Shown: positions 27,543 through 39,238, counted from the first letter of the stretch. The stretch is 64,000 bases of DNA from an endosymbiont of Bathymodiolus septemdierum str. Myojin knoll (GCF_001547755.1 NZ_AP013042.1:1116001-1180000); one strand, 5' to 3'. The notes: generated from the sequence alone by a model not told the origin. Numbers and translations are program-made.

Positions 27543-30122
27543 TTATTGTTCATCTCTTTCTTCAAGTGCTTCATCGTCGCCTTCAGTTTCGGCAATCTTA
27601 GCCACAGATACCAGTTTCTCATTTTTAGCGATATTAATTAGTGTTACGCCTTGTGTATTGCGACCAATGATAGAGACATCTGCAGCGCGTGTTCTCACCA
27701 AGGTGCCTTTGTTAGAAATCAACATCATTTCATCTTCATCAGTCACTTGGATAGCACCAACAACTTTACCGTTACGATCAGAAGTCTTGATAGAAATCAC
27801 CCCTGATCCGCCTCGCGCTTGGGCGCGGTATTCGTCAAGATTGGTGCGCTTACCATAGCCTTTTTCGGTGGCAGTCAAGATTGGGCTATCGCTATCGGTA
27901 ACAATGGCTGAGACGATTTCATCATCTTTCAACTTCATGCCACGCACACCAATGGCAGTCCTACCCACAGCGCGCACATCGGCCTCTTTGAAGCGGATAG
28001 ATTTACCATTTGCTGAGAACAGCATAATGTCATTTTCACCCGAGGTAATTTCAACACCCACTAATTTATCGCCATCTCTGAGTTCAATGGCAATAATACC
28101 GCCGCGTCGAGGACGAGAGAAATTAGTTAGCGATGTCTTCTTACAAGTACCACTACTGGTCACCATAAACACAAATTGGTCGTTGGTAAATTCAGACACT
28201 GGCAAGATAGCATTAATAACTTCTTCTTTTTCCAATGGTAATAAATTAACAATCGGCTTGCCTCGTGCGGTGCGAGATGCCATTGGCAATTCATATACTT
28301 TGAGCCAATGCACCTTGCCCGTTGATGAAAAACACAGTACGGTGTCGTGAGAATTGGCAACGAACAATTGATCAACAAAATCTTCGTCCTTCATCTTTGT
28401 TGCCGCTTTACCTTTGCCACCGCGTCGTTGTGCTTGATAGTCGCTGAGCGATTGTGCTTTCACATAACCGCCGTGTGACAAAGTAACCACGCGTTCTTCT
28501 TGTGCAATTAAGTCTTCCAAAGTCAGATCAATCTTATTTTCTAAGATTTCAGTCATTCTGTCATTAGCAAAATTATCACGCACTTCAATTAACTCTTCAC
28601 GAATCACTTGCATTAACTTTTCAGGGGTTTGTAAAATGTCCAATAAATATTTGATTACTTCTAATAATTCGTTAAATTCATCAAAAATTTTGTCTTTTTC
28701 TAACCCAGTTAAACGATGCAATTTTAAATCAAGAATCGCTTGCGCTTGTTTTAATGACAATTGATATTCGCCACTGGTCTGCAAACCCAAATCCGCTGGC
28801 AATTCTTCTGGCTTAAATAATGCCATATCGCGATCGCCAATTAAATCCTTAATAACGCTGCCTTCCCAAGTTTTTGCCATTAATTGCTCTCTTGCATCGG
28901 TTGGGCTTGGTGCAGCTTTGACTAAATTGATAATCTCATCAATATTGCTGAGTGCAACGGATAAACCTTCTAAGATATGCGCACGATTTCTGGCTTTATT
29001 CAACTCAAAAATAGAACGACGGGTAACCACATCACGACGATGGGCAATAAAGGCATCTAAAACCCCTTTGAGGGTCATTAACTTCGGCATACCCTTGTCA
29101 ATTGCAACCATATTAATACCAAAAACCGTTTGCATTTCGGTCAATTTATAAAGATTATTAAGCATCACTTCAGGCACTTCGCCACGACGCAATTCAATCA
29201 CCATACGCATACCGTCTTTATCAGATTCATCTCTCAAACCGGTAATACCATCAATCCTCTTCTCTTTAACCAATTCTGCAATCTTACCAATCAACTTGGC
29301 TTTATTCACTTGATAAGGGAGTTCGGTAACAACAATACTTTGCTTATCTTCGCCTTCAACATGAGAAACCGAACGCAAATAAATCTTGCCCTTGCCTGTC
29401 TCATACGCTTGACGAATACCTGATGCACCATTGATAATACCTGCCGTCGGAAAATCTGGCCCTGGCATAACTTCTAACAATTCATCAAGGGTAACATTTT
29501 CATTGTCAATGACTTTCAAACAGGCGTTAATTGACTCGCCTAAATTGTGTGGCGGGATATTGGTCGCCATACCTACCGCAATACCCGATGAACCATTCAC
29601 CAATAAAGTTGGAATACGGGTTGGGAGTACACTTGGCTCTGATTCTGAACCATCATAGTTGTCAATAAAATCAACAGTTTTCTTATCTAAATCGCGTAAT
29701 AATTCGTGTGAAAGTTTGGACATTCGAATTTCTGTATAACGCATTGCCGCCGCACGGTCGCCGTCAACAGAACCAAAGTTACCCTGACCATCAATCAAAA
29801 TACTGCGCATTGAGAACGGTTGTGCCATACGGACAATCGTGTCATACACGGCCGTGTCACCATGTGGATGGTATTTACCAATCACATCACCGACAATACG
29901 GGCTGATTTCTTGTAAGCTTTGTTATAGTCGTTGCCAAGTACGCTCATCGCATACAAAACACGACGATGCACGGGTTTAAGCCCATCTCGAACATCTGGC
30001 AAGGCGCGACCAACGATGACACTCATTGCGTATTCCAAATAGGAATCACGCATCTCATTTTCAATAGTAACTATAGGGAAATTAGGTTCAAAAATTTCAG
30101 GATTTTCAGTGTTCTCAGACAT
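27543..30122 (-). CDS. gyrA: DNA gyrase subunit A
   Basis: GyrA cuts and rejoins DNA during negative supercoiling. At 859 residues it has the N-terminal winged-helix/tower domains and the six-bladed C-terminal domain. The catalytic tyrosine is Tyr129 in [10 protein letters not shown]. The GyrA box QRRGGKG is present, which separates it from ParC. In the quinolone-determining loop [10 protein letters not shown], Thr90 stands where E. coli has Ser83, while the Asp94 equivalent of Asp87 is kept. It precedes no gyrB here. The window thus holds both type II A subunits (parC at 32549-34786). Confidence 0.97.
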   Translation of the reverse strand: MSENTENPEIFEPNFPIVTIENEMRDSYLEYAMSVIVGRALPDVRDGLKPVHRRVLYAMSVLGNDYNKAYKKSARIVGDVIGKYHPHGDTAVYDTIVRMAQPFSMRSILIDGQGNFGSVDGDRAAAMRYTEIRMSKLSHELLRDLDKKTVDFIDNYDGSESEPSVLPTRIPTLLVNGSSGIAVGMATNIPPHNLGESINACLKVIDNENVTLDELLEVMPGPDFPTAGIINGASGIRQAYETGKGKIYLRSVSHVEGEDKQSIVVTELPYQVNKAKLIGKIAELVKEKRIDGITGLRDESDKDGMRMVIELRRGEVPEVMLNNLYKLTEMQTVFGINMVAIDKGMPKLMTLKGVLDAFIAHRRDVVTRRSIFELNKARNRAHILEGLSVALSNIDEIINLVKAAPSPTDAREQLMAKTWEGSVIKDLIGDRDMALFKPEELPADLGLQTSGEYQLSLKQAQAILDLKLHRLTGLEKDKIFDEFNELLEVIKYLLDILQTPEKLMQVIREELIEVRDNFANDRMTEILENKIDLTLEDLIAQEERVVTLSHGGYVKAQSLSDYQAQRRGGKGKAATKMKDEDFVDQLFVANSHDTVLCFSSTGKVHWLKVYELPMASRTARGKPIVNLLPLEKEEVINAILPVSEFTNDQFVFMVTSSGTCKKTSLTNFSRPRRGGIIAIELRDGDKLVGVEITSGENDIMLFSANGKSIRFKEADVRAVGRTAIGVRGMKLKDDEIVSAIVTDSDSPILTATEKGYGKRTNLDEYRAQARGGSGVISIKTSDRNGKVVGAIQVTDEDEMMLISNKGTLVRTRAADVSIIGRNTQGVTLINIAKNEKLVSVAKIAETEGDDEALEERDEQ

Positions 30123-30229
30123 ACAAAAATAGCGTGATTAAATTGGTATTTATTGTACCCTAAATAGGTTAATTTTACAAATAAAATAGTCTGATTTGCA
30201 CCACAAAAAAGTTATTGAAAATCAATGAT

Positions 30230-31297
30230 TTATCTATTTCTTTTCTGGACTGCGTTCGACAGTGTTCTGAGTAATTTTTCAGTGTCATTCCAATCAATAC
30301 AAGCATCGGTAATACTGACGCCATATTTGAGTGATTTTAAAGGTCCAACTGACTGATTGCCTTCATTTAAGTGGGATTCAATCATCACCCCTGAAATCTG
30401 CTTAGAGCCTTCACTAATTTGCTTGGCAATGTCGTCGCCAACTTTGATTTGATTTTTAAATTTCTTTTCGCTATTTGCATGTGAAAAATCAACCATCAAT
30501 TGCTGTGGTAAATTTGCGACTGCCAATTGTTGAGCTGCCACTTTGACACTCTTACTGTCAAAGTTTGTGGCGCTCTTACCGCCACGCAAAATAACATGAC
30601 AATTCGGATTACCAGAAGTGGTATAACGATTAATCAAACCTTTTTTATTAATCGACCAAAACATATGCGAACTACTGGCAGAAGTCACTGCATCAATAGC
30701 CACCTGAACGCCACCATCTGTGCCATTTTTAAAACCAACAGGACAAGATAAGCCCGATGCCAATTCACGGTGTGTTTGGCTTTCTGTGGTGCGTGCACCA
30801 ATGGCACCCCAAGAAATCAAATCAGAGATGTATTGAGGGGTAATCAAGTCTAAATACTCAGTCGCTGTTGGTAGGCGTAATTTTGCTAAATCTAGTAACA
30901 ATTTACGCGCCAAATCAAAGCCTTTTTCCATGTGATTGCTGTTATCTAGGTCAGGGTCATAAATCAACCCTTTCCAGCCAACCGTGGTGCGTGGCTTTTC
31001 AAAATACACGCGCATTACAATAAATAAATCGTCTTTGAGTTCATTTCTGAGTTTCGCCAATTTCTCAGCGTATTCTATCGCTGCTGTGGTATCGTGAATA
31101 GAACAAGGTCCAACAACAACAAGCAGGCGCTTATCTTTGCCTTTCATAATATCGGCAATCGTTTGTCGCGCTTCAACAATAAAATCAGATTCAGGCTTTT
31201 TTACTTCATGTCGCTTAATATACACCATTGGCGGGGTAATTGATTCCGCCTTAGTGATGCGAATATTGCTGATTTTTTTTAATATTTTTTTTAGCAT
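30230..31297 (-). CDS. aroG: 3-deoxy-7-phosphoheptulonate synthase (DAHP synthase, class I)
   Basis: This enzyme condenses phosphoenolpyruvate with erythrose 4-phosphate, the first step of aromatic amino-acid synthesis. The 355-residue length and sequence fit the AroG/AroF/AroH class. Signatures: LLVVVGPCSIHD, MRVYFEKPRTTVGWKGLIYDP, GLSCPVGFKNGTDG, CHVILRGGKS and VDFSHANSEKK. Which feedback isoform it is cannot be decided, so the symbol stands for the class. The start overlaps the folE2 stop by 7 bases, so translation may be coupled. The N-terminal 20 residues are unusually basic. Confidence 0.92.
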   Translation of the reverse strand: MLKKILKKISNIRITKAESITPPMVYIKRHEVKKPESDFIVEARQTIADIMKGKDKRLLVVVGPCSIHDTTAAIEYAEKLAKLRNELKDDLFIVMRVYFEKPRTTVGWKGLIYDPDLDNSNHMEKGFDLARKLLLDLAKLRLPTATEYLDLITPQYISDLISWGAIGARTTESQTHRELASGLSCPVGFKNGTDGGVQVAIDAVTSASSSHMFWSINKKGLINRYTTSGNPNCHVILRGGKSATNFDSKSVKVAAQQLAVANLPQQLMVDFSHANSEKKFKNQIKVGDDIAKQISEGSKQISGVMIESHLNEGNQSVGPLKSLKYGVSITDACIDWNDTEKLLRTLSNAVQKRNR

Positions 31298-32088
31298 TTC
31301 TCGTTTTCGATAACTGCGTAGGCCGAATGATTGTGAATTGATTCAAAATTTTCCGACTCTAAGCGGTAATAATCAATATTGTCATTTACATTCAAACCCA
31401 CTGCAATATCACGCACCAAGTCTTCAACAAATGCAGGATTATCGTAGGCTCTTTCAGTGACAACCTTCTCATCTTCTCGTTTTAAGATTGCATACAATTC
31501 ACACGATGCTTTTTCTTCTGCCAAGTCGATTAAATCCTCAATATGCAAAGATTTTCCTTCTGCAATTCTCGCCTTAATAGTAATATGCGAGCGTTGATTA
31601 TGCGCACCATACTTAGAAATACTTTTTGAACACGGACAAAGACTGGTCACTGGCACCACTACTTTCACCATTACTTCGGTCTTGCCTTCGCTCAAAACAC
31701 CGTACAAAGTCACCTGATAATCCATCAACGATTCCACACCTGAAGAGGGCGCTTTCTTATTGCGGAAAAATGGAAAATCAACCGCCACATGGACCCTATC
31801 TGTATCTAATTTTGCATGTACTTTATCAATAATCCGACCAAAATTACCGACATTAAATTCACAAGGACCGGCATTTAAAATCTCAATAAAGCGCGACATA
31901 TGCGTGCCTTTTACCTGCTTCGGTAAAGTCACTGTCATAGTAAAATTACCCACCGTCGGATTTTTATTACCATCACGGTCGATGTAAATAATTGGGTGTG
32001 AAATATCTTTGATACCGACTTTATCAATAACAATTTGTCGTGTGTCTGCGTTATTTTGCGTATCAGGTAAATTACAAGTAGTAGTCAT
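31291..32088 (-). CDS. folE2: GTP cyclohydrolase IB (FolE2)
   Basis: FolE2 opens GTP to dihydroneopterin triphosphate, the entry point for folate and queuosine. The 265-residue length is typical. Key motifs are GTHMSRFIEIL, PFFRNKKAPSSG, PVTSLCPCSKSISKYGAHNQRS with the metal-binding cysteine, and RAYDNPAFVEDLVRD. FolE2 can replace zinc-dependent FolE and work with other metals. The gene lies 8 bases after queD, which uses its product, so this is a pterin/queuosine unit with the DAHP synthase gene attached. Confidence 0.95.
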   Translation of the reverse strand: MTTTCNLPDTQNNADTRQIVIDKVGIKDISHPIIYIDRDGNKNPTVGNFTMTVTLPKQVKGTHMSRFIEILNAGPCEFNVGNFGRIIDKVHAKLDTDRVHVAVDFPFFRNKKAPSSGVESLMDYQVTLYGVLSEGKTEVMVKVVVPVTSLCPCSKSISKYGAHNQRSHITIKARIAEGKSLHIEDLIDLAEEKASCELYAILKREDEKVVTERAYDNPAFVEDLVRDIAVGLNVNDNIDYYRLESENFESIHNHSAYAVIENEKC

Positions 32089-32096
32089 AGGGGTCC

Positions 32097-32468
32097 TTAT
32101 TGTTCTGAATAAGCAACAGATGCTCTCGGTGTTTCCCAGATAATCACTTCAGAAACACGCACGGCTTGATTGTTAATTAATTTTCCCACTTCATGATACA
32201 TATATTTTGCAATATTTTCAGCGGTTGGATTGAGTTTATCAAAAGGTGAAATCTCATTCAAATATTGATGATCCAGCCTTTTAACCACCTCTTTGGTTTG
32301 TTTTTTAATCACGCGAAAGTCAATCGCAATGCCATTCGCATCAAGTTCTTGTGCTTCAACAGACATCTCAACCCCCCAATTATGCCCGTGCAAGCGCGCA
32401 CAATCACCAGGATAGTCTCGTAAGGAATGGGCTGCACCAAAATCGGTAACAATTTTTAAGACGAACAT
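32097..32468 (-). CDS. queD: 6-carboxytetrahydropterin synthase QueD
   Basis: QueD turns dihydroneopterin triphosphate into 6-carboxy-tetrahydropterin for queuosine synthesis. The 123-residue protein has the zinc histidines in FGAAHSLRDYPGDCARLHGHNW (His of AAHSL and HGHNW; Cys in GDC as the catalytic residue), VVKRLDHQYLN and IWETPRASVAY. It heads a run with folE2 and the DAHP synthase gene, and is separated by 80 bases from parC upstream. Confidence 0.93.
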   Translation of the reverse strand: MFVLKIVTDFGAAHSLRDYPGDCARLHGHNWGVEMSVEAQELDANGIAIDFRVIKKQTKEVVKRLDHQYLNEISPFDKLNPTAENIAKYMYHEVGKLINNQAVRVSEVIIWETPRASVAYSEQ

Positions 32469-32548
32469 CGTATTCGGAAAAATTGGAAAAACAATTATTA
32501 TACCTGCTACTTAGGCGTTATTACACCTTGAATTACTAAGTTGATTGC

Positions 32549-34786
32549 TTAATCAACCGCTTCAATTTTAGATAAGTTTTGATAGCCTTTTGGTAATAAG
32601 TTGCCACGCCTTGCACGAGTACCAATGTAATTGGTCAAATCTTGAAACTTAATGGTTAAATGGCGCTTACCGGCGGTTACTTTTAAGTTTTGAGTTTCTA
32701 ATAAAACACAGATGCTGATGACAAATTCTGTACCATCTTTCATTTCTTTTGATGGGATTTGAATGAGTTTATTGCCTTTGCCTTTTGATAGGATTGGCAA
32801 TTCTGAGATTGGGAATACCAACAAGCGCCCACGATTAGTGGTAACGGCAACGAATTGGTTTTCTAAATCATCAATCTTAATGATGGGCATTACTTTAGAA
32901 ACACCCGGCAATGACAAAGAGGCTTTTCCTGCTTTTTTCTTTGACAATAAATCACCAATAGTGGCAATAAAACCATATCCAGCGTTTGAGGCTAACAAGA
33001 TGTGTTGCTCGTCATTGCCCATAATAACATCAACAAACTCGGCATCTGTTGGTGGTGTAAGTCGCCCTGTCAGTGGCTCGCCTTGTCCTCTGGCACTTGG
33101 CAAGGAATTGGCGCTGAGTGAATAAGAACGCCCTGTTGAATCCAAAAAAATTGCATTTTTATTGCTGCGCCCTTTGGCACTGGTCAAGTAACTGTCGCCC
33201 GATTTGTAATTTAAAGCACCAGAATCAATATCGTGTCCTTTGGCACTACGCACCCAACCTTTATCACTGAGTACCACGGTAACATTTTCAGCAGGTAGCA
33301 TATCATCTTCGCTAAAAGCTTGTGATTGCGTGGTGCTTGGTTTTATGCTTGAGCGCCTGTCATCGCCAAATTCTTTAACGATGGCTTTGAGTTCGTTTTT
33401 AATGTAGGTTTTTAAGCGGGTTTCACTTGATAACAGAAGTTCTAATTTTTCTTTTTCATCGGCTAATTCTTTTTGCTCGCCTTGGATTTTTATTTCTTCC
33501 AACTTGGCAAGATGACGGAGTTTTAATTCTAAAATTGCCTCCGCTTGTATCTCGCTGAGCTTAAAGTGCGCTATTAATACTGGCTTTGGTTTGTCTTCAG
33601 AGCGAATAATGGCAATGACTTCATCAATATTTAAGAACGCAATCAATAACCCTTCTAAAATGTGTAATCTGGCAAGAATTTTATCCAAACGATGGGTTAA
33701 ACGATTGGTAACGACTTGCGTGCGATAAGTAAGCCACTCTCTCAACATTGGCAATAATGGCTTAACCTGTGGCCTGCCATCCAAACCAATGACATTCATA
33801 TTCACACGGTAGTTCTTTTCCAAATCCGTGGTGGCAAATAAATGCGACATCAATGCATCAGCATCAACACGATTTGAACGCGGAACAATAACAATACGGG
33901 TTGGATTTTCGTGGTCTGATTCGTCACGGATATCCTCCACTAATGGTAATTTTTTCTTACGCATTTGATCGGCGATTTGAGTGATAACCTTAGAGCCAGA
34001 AGTTTGATACGGCAAATTTTCAACCACAATCTCACCTTTTTCCTTCTGATAAGTCGCACGCATTTTAATACTGCCGTGACCGGTTTCATAAACCTGCCTA
34101 ATGTCAGCTACAGAAGAGACAATATCTGCACTGGTCGGATAATCTGGCGCTGGTATGATGCGCATAATTTCATCTAAATCGGATGATGGTTTGTCCAGTA
34201 ATTGAATACAAGCATTGACCACTTCGGTCAAATTATGTGGTGGCACATCGGTTGCCATACCTACGGCAATACCCGATGTGCCATTAAGCAATAAGTTAGG
34301 CACTTGCGCAGGAAGTTGCTTGGGTTCTTGCAGTGAACCATCAAAATTATCTGCCCACTCAACGGTGCCTTGATTGATTTCAGACAATAATAAATCCGCA
34401 TAACGAGAAAGTTTACTTTCGGTGTAACGCATTGCTGCAAAGGACTTCGGGTCATCTGGTGCACCCCAATTCCCCTGTCCATCAATGAATGGATAACGAT
34501 AAGAAAATGGCTGTGCCATTAGCACCATCGCCTCGTAGCACGCACTGTCGCCATGCGGGTGGAATTTACCTAAAACATCACCGACGGTTCTGGCAGATTT
34601 TTTGAATTTTGCTGTTGATTTAAGTCCTAATTCGCTCATCGCATACACAATGCGTCGTTGCACAGGTTTTAACCCATCGCCCACAAACGGCAACGCACGA
34701 TCAAGAATGACATACATTGAATAATCAAGATAAGCGCGCTCACTAAATTCTGCGACGCTTTGTTGTTCAAGACCGATTTGGCTCAT
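32549..34786 (-). CDS. parC: DNA topoisomerase IV subunit A
   Basis: ParC cuts DNA in topoisomerase IV, which unlinks daughter chromosomes. The 745-residue protein starts [25 protein letters not shown], typical of ParC. The catalytic tyrosine is Tyr121 in [11 protein letters not shown]. The quinolone loop reads [12 protein letters not shown], the sensitive wild-type pattern. The GyrA box is absent and the C-terminal domain is shorter, as expected. No parE adjoins it. Confidence 0.96.
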   Translation of the reverse strand: MSQIGLEQQSVAEFSERAYLDYSMYVILDRALPFVGDGLKPVQRRIVYAMSELGLKSTAKFKKSARTVGDVLGKFHPHGDSACYEAMVLMAQPFSYRYPFIDGQGNWGAPDDPKSFAAMRYTESKLSRYADLLLSEINQGTVEWADNFDGSLQEPKQLPAQVPNLLLNGTSGIAVGMATDVPPHNLTEVVNACIQLLDKPSSDLDEIMRIIPAPDYPTSADIVSSVADIRQVYETGHGSIKMRATYQKEKGEIVVENLPYQTSGSKVITQIADQMRKKKLPLVEDIRDESDHENPTRIVIVPRSNRVDADALMSHLFATTDLEKNYRVNMNVIGLDGRPQVKPLLPMLREWLTYRTQVVTNRLTHRLDKILARLHILEGLLIAFLNIDEVIAIIRSEDKPKPVLIAHFKLSEIQAEAILELKLRHLAKLEEIKIQGEQKELADEKEKLELLLSSETRLKTYIKNELKAIVKEFGDDRRSSIKPSTTQSQAFSEDDMLPAENVTVVLSDKGWVRSAKGHDIDSGALNYKSGDSYLTSAKGRSNKNAIFLDSTGRSYSLSANSLPSARGQGEPLTGRLTPPTDAEFVDVIMGNDEQHILLASNAGYGFIATIGDLLSKKKAGKASLSLPGVSKVMPIIKIDDLENQFVAVTTNRGRLLVFPISELPILSKGKGNKLIQIPSKEMKDGTEFVISICVLLETQNLKVTAGKRHLTIKFQDLTNYIGTRARRGNLLPKGYQNLSKIEAVD

Positions 34787-34822
34787 TTTTTCCTAAAGAA
34801 ATATACAAAAGTTCGGATTATT

Positions 34823-37627
34823 TTAACTTAAATTTTCAAACGCTTCGGTAGTAATACACGAACAAAATAAATTTCTGTCGCCGTACACATTGTCAATTCG
34901 CTTCACTGGTGGGAAATACTTATTGGCCAATAGCGACTCAACTGGGTATAAAGCATCTGTTCTTGTATATGGGTAATGCCACTCTCCTGCCATTTCTACG
35001 GCGGTGTGCGGTGCATTTTTCAGTGGATTATTGTCCTTATCCCACTCGCCAGAAATCACCTTTTGAATTTCACTATGAATACTGACCATTGCGGTAATAA
35101 ACCTATCTATTTCGCGTTTTGATTCGCTCTCTGTTGGCTCAATCATCAGCGTGCCTGCGACGGGAAATGACATGGTCGGCGAATGAAAACCATAGTCCAT
35201 TAAGCGTTTGGCAATGTCTTCTTCGCTGATACCACTTTGTTCTTTTAACGGGCGAATATCAATAATGCACTCGTGTGCTACCATACCTTGATTGCCACGA
35301 TAGAGGATTGGAAAATAGTCTTTTAATTCATCGGCAATATAGTTAGCGCTAACAATCGCAATCTCAGTCGAGCGTTGCATACCTTGCTTACCCAGCAACT
35401 TAATATACGACCAAGAAATTGGCAAAATTGACGCTGAACCATACATCGCTGCTGACACAGCATTTGAATCTTTAATCAATGGGTCACCTGGCAAAAACTC
35501 CGCCAAATGTGCTTTAACACCGATAGGACCCATACCAGGACCGCCACCACCATGTGGAATGGCAAAAGTTTTGTGTAGATTGATATGCGACACATCCGCA
35601 CCAAACTCGCCCATACGGGTAATGCCGACCATCGCGTTCAAATTCGCACCATCCAAATACACTTGTCCGCCTTTAGCGTGAATAATATCGCAAATATTTT
35701 TAATCTCTACTTCGAAAACGCCGTGAGTTGATGGATAAGTTACCATAATCGCTGACAAATTATCCGCATGCTTTTCTGCTTTTTGCTGTAAATCGTCAAT
35801 GTCAATATTGCCAGACTTATCACATTTCACAATCACCACCTTCATTCCTGCCATTACCGCACTAGCAGGGTTTGTACCGTGTGCCGAGGAAGGAATTAGG
35901 CAAATATTACGCTGTGAATCGCCACGAGAATCATGATAGGCGTGAATAGCAAGTAGCCCTGCGAATTCGCCCTGCGAGCCTGCATTTGGCTGTAATGACA
36001 CAGCATCGTAACCCGTCACTTGTGCTAATGCGCGTGCCAAATCTTTAAATAATTGTTGATAGCCCTGCGTCTGTTCTACAGGTGCATACGGGTGTAATTG
36101 CGAAAATCCTGGTAGTGAAATTGGATACATTTGTGTCGCTGCATTGAGCTTCATCGTGCAAGAGCCGAGTGCAATCATTGAATGATTAAGGGCAATATCT
36201 TTATTTTCCAAGCGCTTCAAATAACGCATCATTTCCGTTTCCGAGTGATACAAGCTGAATACAGGATGTGTTAAATACTCAGAATCTCTGGACATAGTCG
36301 CATCAAGATTTACTGAACCATAAGCCACATCAGTAATTGAAAATACCAATAACAACGCCGATAACTCCTCATCTGTCGTAGTTTCATCCACTGCAATTGT
36401 CAATTGATTATCACCCAACAAGCGTAAATTAATGCCTTTTTCTTGTGCTCGTGTAAACAGCGTTTGTGCTTTATCTGTATTAATCGTAATCGTATCAAAA
36501 AACGCATCGCTTACCAAATCAAAACCTACACTTGTCAAACTTTTTGCCAGCGTTGTGGCTTTCAAATGCACCTTGGTCGCAATGTTTTTCAGCCCTTTTG
36601 CACCATGATAAATGCCATACGCCGCCGCCAACACTGCCAACAAAACTTGTGCTGTACAGATATTACTGGTCGCCTTGTCACGACGAATGTGTTGCTCTCG
36701 CGTTTGCAACGACATACGCATTGCAGGATTACCCAGTACATCTTGCGATACGCCAATAAGTCGCCCTGGCACCATTCGTTTAAATGCATCACGGGTCGCC
36801 AAAAATGCAGCGTGTGGACCACCAAAACCCATCGGCACACCAAATCGTTGTGAATTGCCAATGGCAATATCCGCGCCCATTTCCGCTGGCGTTTTAATCA
36901 AAGTTAGTGCCAAAAGATCGCAGGCTACAATTGTCAAAGCCCCTTGCGCTTTTGCCTTGGCAATATCATCGCTTAAATCACGCACTTCGCCATTCGTCCC
37001 TGGTGATTGCATCAATACCGCAAAACAATCGGCAAAATCATTACCCTTAATATCTTCTACCAGCAACTCAATTCCCAACGGCTTCGCACGCGTTTGCAAA
37101 ATTGTAATCGTCTGCGGATTGGTATTACTGTCAACTAAAAAATTATTCGATTTATTCTTACGATTGGCGCGTTTCGCCATCATCATCGCTTCCGCAGCAG
37201 CTGTTGGCTCATCCAACAACGAGGCATTGGAAATATCCATCCCCGTTAAATCCATAATCATTTGCTGGAAATTGAGCAACATTTCCAAACGCCCCTGAGA
37301 AATCTCCGCCTGATATGGCGTATAAGCCGTATACCAACCTGGATTTTCCAAAATATTCCGTTGAATAACGCTCGGCATCAAAGTCCCATAATATCCCTGC
37401 CCGATAAAGTTCGTTGCAATGGTATTCTGCCCCGCCAATTCAGTTGCTAATGCCAGCGTATCTCGTTCACTCATACCCTCATCCATGTCCATCCGATTGC
37501 CAAACAAAATCGACTTAGGTACCGTTTTAGATATCACAGCATCAACTGATTCCTGCCCAATAGCAGATAACATTGAAGCAATATCTGCCTCACTTGGCCC
37601 AATGTGCCTGTCTAAAAAATCACTCAT
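34823..37627 (-). CDS. gcvP: Glycine dehydrogenase (decarboxylating), P protein
   Basis: GcvP decarboxylates glycine and loads the aminomethyl group on the H protein of the glycine cleavage system. At 934 residues it is the fused, homodimeric form. Signatures: DRHIGPSEADIASML at the N terminus, YTPYQAEISQGRLE, LDEPTAAAEAM, SLQPNAGSQGEF, and the PLP lysine in HINLHKTFAIPHGGGGPGMG. gcvT and gcvH are not in the window. No glycine riboswitch elements were found in the 131 bases upstream. With the glycolate genes it could finish salvage of glyoxylate via glycine. Confidence 0.97.
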   Translation of the reverse strand: MSDFLDRHIGPSEADIASMLSAIGQESVDAVISKTVPKSILFGNRMDMDEGMSERDTLALATELAGQNTIATNFIGQGYYGTLMPSVIQRNILENPGWYTAYTPYQAEISQGRLEMLLNFQQMIMDLTGMDISNASLLDEPTAAAEAMMMAKRANRKNKSNNFLVDSNTNPQTITILQTRAKPLGIELLVEDIKGNDFADCFAVLMQSPGTNGEVRDLSDDIAKAKAQGALTIVACDLLALTLIKTPAEMGADIAIGNSQRFGVPMGFGGPHAAFLATRDAFKRMVPGRLIGVSQDVLGNPAMRMSLQTREQHIRRDKATSNICTAQVLLAVLAAAYGIYHGAKGLKNIATKVHLKATTLAKSLTSVGFDLVSDAFFDTITINTDKAQTLFTRAQEKGINLRLLGDNQLTIAVDETTTDEELSALLLVFSITDVAYGSVNLDATMSRDSEYLTHPVFSLYHSETEMMRYLKRLENKDIALNHSMIALGSCTMKLNAATQMYPISLPGFSQLHPYAPVEQTQGYQQLFKDLARALAQVTGYDAVSLQPNAGSQGEFAGLLAIHAYHDSRGDSQRNICLIPSSAHGTNPASAVMAGMKVVIVKCDKSGNIDIDDLQQKAEKHADNLSAIMVTYPSTHGVFEVEIKNICDIIHAKGGQVYLDGANLNAMVGITRMGEFGADVSHINLHKTFAIPHGGGGPGMGPIGVKAHLAEFLPGDPLIKDSNAVSAAMYGSASILPISWSYIKLLGKQGMQRSTEIAIVSANYIADELKDYFPILYRGNQGMVAHECIIDIRPLKEQSGISEEDIAKRLMDYGFHSPTMSFPVAGTLMIEPTESESKREIDRFITAMVSIHSEIQKVISGEWDKDNNPLKNAPHTAVEMAGEWHYPYTRTDALYPVESLLANKYFPPVKRIDNVYGDRNLFCSCITTEAFENLS

Positions 37628-37675
37628 AAAATAAGGGGATTTGTAAAATTCAAAGCGTAAATTTTAACCTTTTTT

Positions 37676-37706
37676 AGATAAAAAATACCCATTAAAAATT
37701 AACGGG
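37676..37706 (-). terminator. Rho-independent terminator after the HIT gene
   Basis: On the minus strand CCCGTTAA and TTAATGGG can pair (one G-U) around a three-base loop at 37688-37706, followed by TATTTTTTATC. It lies between the HIT gene and gcvP, so it would separate their transcripts. Confidence 0.65.
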
Positions 37707-37758
37707 CACTATTAGCAAAAAAATATTCTACAAGGAAAATGCAAAAGACGCTGTTAAA

Positions 37759-38097
37759 TTAGCCTGGCGGCCAGTTTAACTGACGCCCACCTAAACAATG
37801 CAAGTGAATATGGTAAACCGTCTGACCGCCTTGTTCGTTGCAATTCATCACCACACGATAGCCATCTTCTGCAAAACCCAAATCTTTGGCAATTTTGCTA
37901 GCAGTTAAAGTTAATTTACCAACTAAGGTCGCATTATCTGCATCATTTAATGTGGCAATGTGTTTTTTAGGGATGACTAAAAAATGATGAGGCGCCTGAG
38001 CGCCGATGTCATGAAAGGCAAAGACATCGTCGTCCTCGTATATTTTTTTGGCGGGAATATCGCCTTTAATAATTTTACAAAATAAACAATCTGACAT
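37759..38097 (-). CDS. HIT family protein (HinT-like)
   Basis: This 112-residue histidine-triad protein matches the HinT group, which hydrolyses phosphoramidates of AMP and GMP. It starts [19 protein letters not shown], with two zinc-type cysteines, and ends with the triad [31 protein letters not shown]-like sequence ([19 protein letters not shown]) lies between. The in vivo substrate is unknown. It is 11 bases downstream of the SQR-like gene on the same strand, so they may be cotranscribed. Confidence 0.92.
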   Translation of the reverse strand: MSDCLFCKIIKGDIPAKKIYEDDDVFAFHDIGAQAPHHFLVIPKKHIATLNDADNATLVGKLTLTASKIAKDLGFAEDGYRVVMNCNEQGGQTVYHIHLHCLGGRQLNWPPG

Positions 38098-38108
38098 ATT
38101 CTATCCTT

Positions 38109-39236
38109 TTACCTGTATTGGCGTAGGTACCACCAGCCAAATAGTTTTTTAGCAATGTGCATTAGGCGACAGTTTGGTAGCATTAAACCGCCTTTTTCTG
38201 TGCGGGAGATATACATACCTTTGTTGTTTGAATCAACGATACACATTAATTCAATTGCAAAAGTGTGGCTTGCCACTTCACCATTTAAAACATTAATAAC
38301 ATTTTTAGCAGCGGTAGCGGCTTGTAAATCTGCCATATGGGCTTGTTTTGGCATCCATTCTGGACCTGGAAAGGAACCTGAATCACCTGCGACGAAGACA
38401 TTTTTTAGAGAAGTTTGACAGAATTTATCGGCCTTAACTAAACCACCTTCGCTACGACCTAATTCAGTATTATCAAACCATTTATTACCTGTCATTCCTG
38501 GCATAAATAAGATTAAATCGGCAGCAAATTCACCGCCCTCGGTCACGACTTTATCTACTGTAAATTGTTTCATCTTATGACCAAGATGCGTGTTAATATT
38601 ACGATTTTTCATCTCTGACAATAAACCTGCAACCGCTTTTTCACCCAATCTTGCACCTGGTTTTTTTGTGGGCGTGAAAAAAGTCAGGTTAAACTTATCA
38701 CGCCTGCCTTGTTGGCGAAGTTGCGTGTCCAAGCCAAACAAAAATTCAAACATCGGCCCGCCACGCATCGCACTTGGCTCTTTTGGATTACCTGCAAAAC
38801 CAATGGCAATATTACCACCATCCATCGCTTTCACTTTATCACGGATTTGCTCCGCAGCACTCAAACCTTCACAAGGGGTGATGGCGTTTTCAATCCCAGG
38901 TAATTTTTTAATAAAACGACCGCCTGATGCAATAATCAAAGCATCGTCATCCACTCTAGCGCCATTTTTTAGTAAGACCATTCTGCCATCATTTTCTAAG
39001 CCGACAACCTCATTTTCCACATGACGAACATTCATGCGTCTAAAGAAATTATCCAATGGCACAATAATATCTTTTTTAGTCGCCGCGCCCGATGGCACCC
39101 AAATCAAACTCGGCATATAAACCAATTCTGCTTTTGGAGAAATTAAGGTAATTTCTGCTTGTTTGTCAGATTTTCTTAGTGTTCTAACGGCAGTTAAACC
39201 CGCAAAACCTGCGCCAATAATAGTAATTTTTTTCAT
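38109..39236 (-). CDS. Sulfide:quinone oxidoreductase-like FAD flavoprotein
   Basis: The 375-residue protein is in the NDH-2/SQR family of two-dinucleotide flavoproteins. It has the FAD motif IIGAGFAGLTA at the N terminus, ALIIASGG around 99-105, and VFVAGDSGSFPGPEWMPKQAHMADLQA in the second FAD site. The C terminus (KLFGWWYLRQYR) is basic and amphipathic, suggesting membrane contact. Cysteines are at 122, 272, 332 and 356. The usual SQR cysteine near 160 is missing (that region reads NPKEPSAMRGGPMFEF), so the sulfide chemistry would differ from classical SQR if it occurs at all. It could reduce quinone with sulfide or persulfide. A protein of unknown function is encoded 2 bases upstream. Confidence 0.75.
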   Translation of the reverse strand: MKKITIIGAGFAGLTAVRTLRKSDKQAEITLISPKAELVYMPSLIWVPSGAATKKDIIVPLDNFFRRMNVRHVENEVVGLENDGRMVLLKNGARVDDDALIIASGGRFIKKLPGIENAITPCEGLSAAEQIRDKVKAMDGGNIAIGFAGNPKEPSAMRGGPMFEFLFGLDTQLRQQGRRDKFNLTFFTPTKKPGARLGEKAVAGLLSEMKNRNINTHLGHKMKQFTVDKVVTEGGEFAADLILFMPGMTGNKWFDNTELGRSEGGLVKADKFCQTSLKNVFVAGDSGSFPGPEWMPKQAHMADLQAATAAKNVINVLNGEVASHTFAIELMCIVDSNNKGMYISRTEKGGLMLPNCRLMHIAKKLFGWWYLRQYR

Positions 39237-39238
39237 CT

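Noticed and set aside
28918-29980. Plus-strand open frames opposite gyrA
   Set aside because: They are shadows of the well-conserved gyrA coding sequence.
37628-37758. Glycine riboswitch upstream of gcvP
   Set aside because: The gap is short and lacks the conserved riboswitch cores; it holds instead a terminator of the preceding gene.
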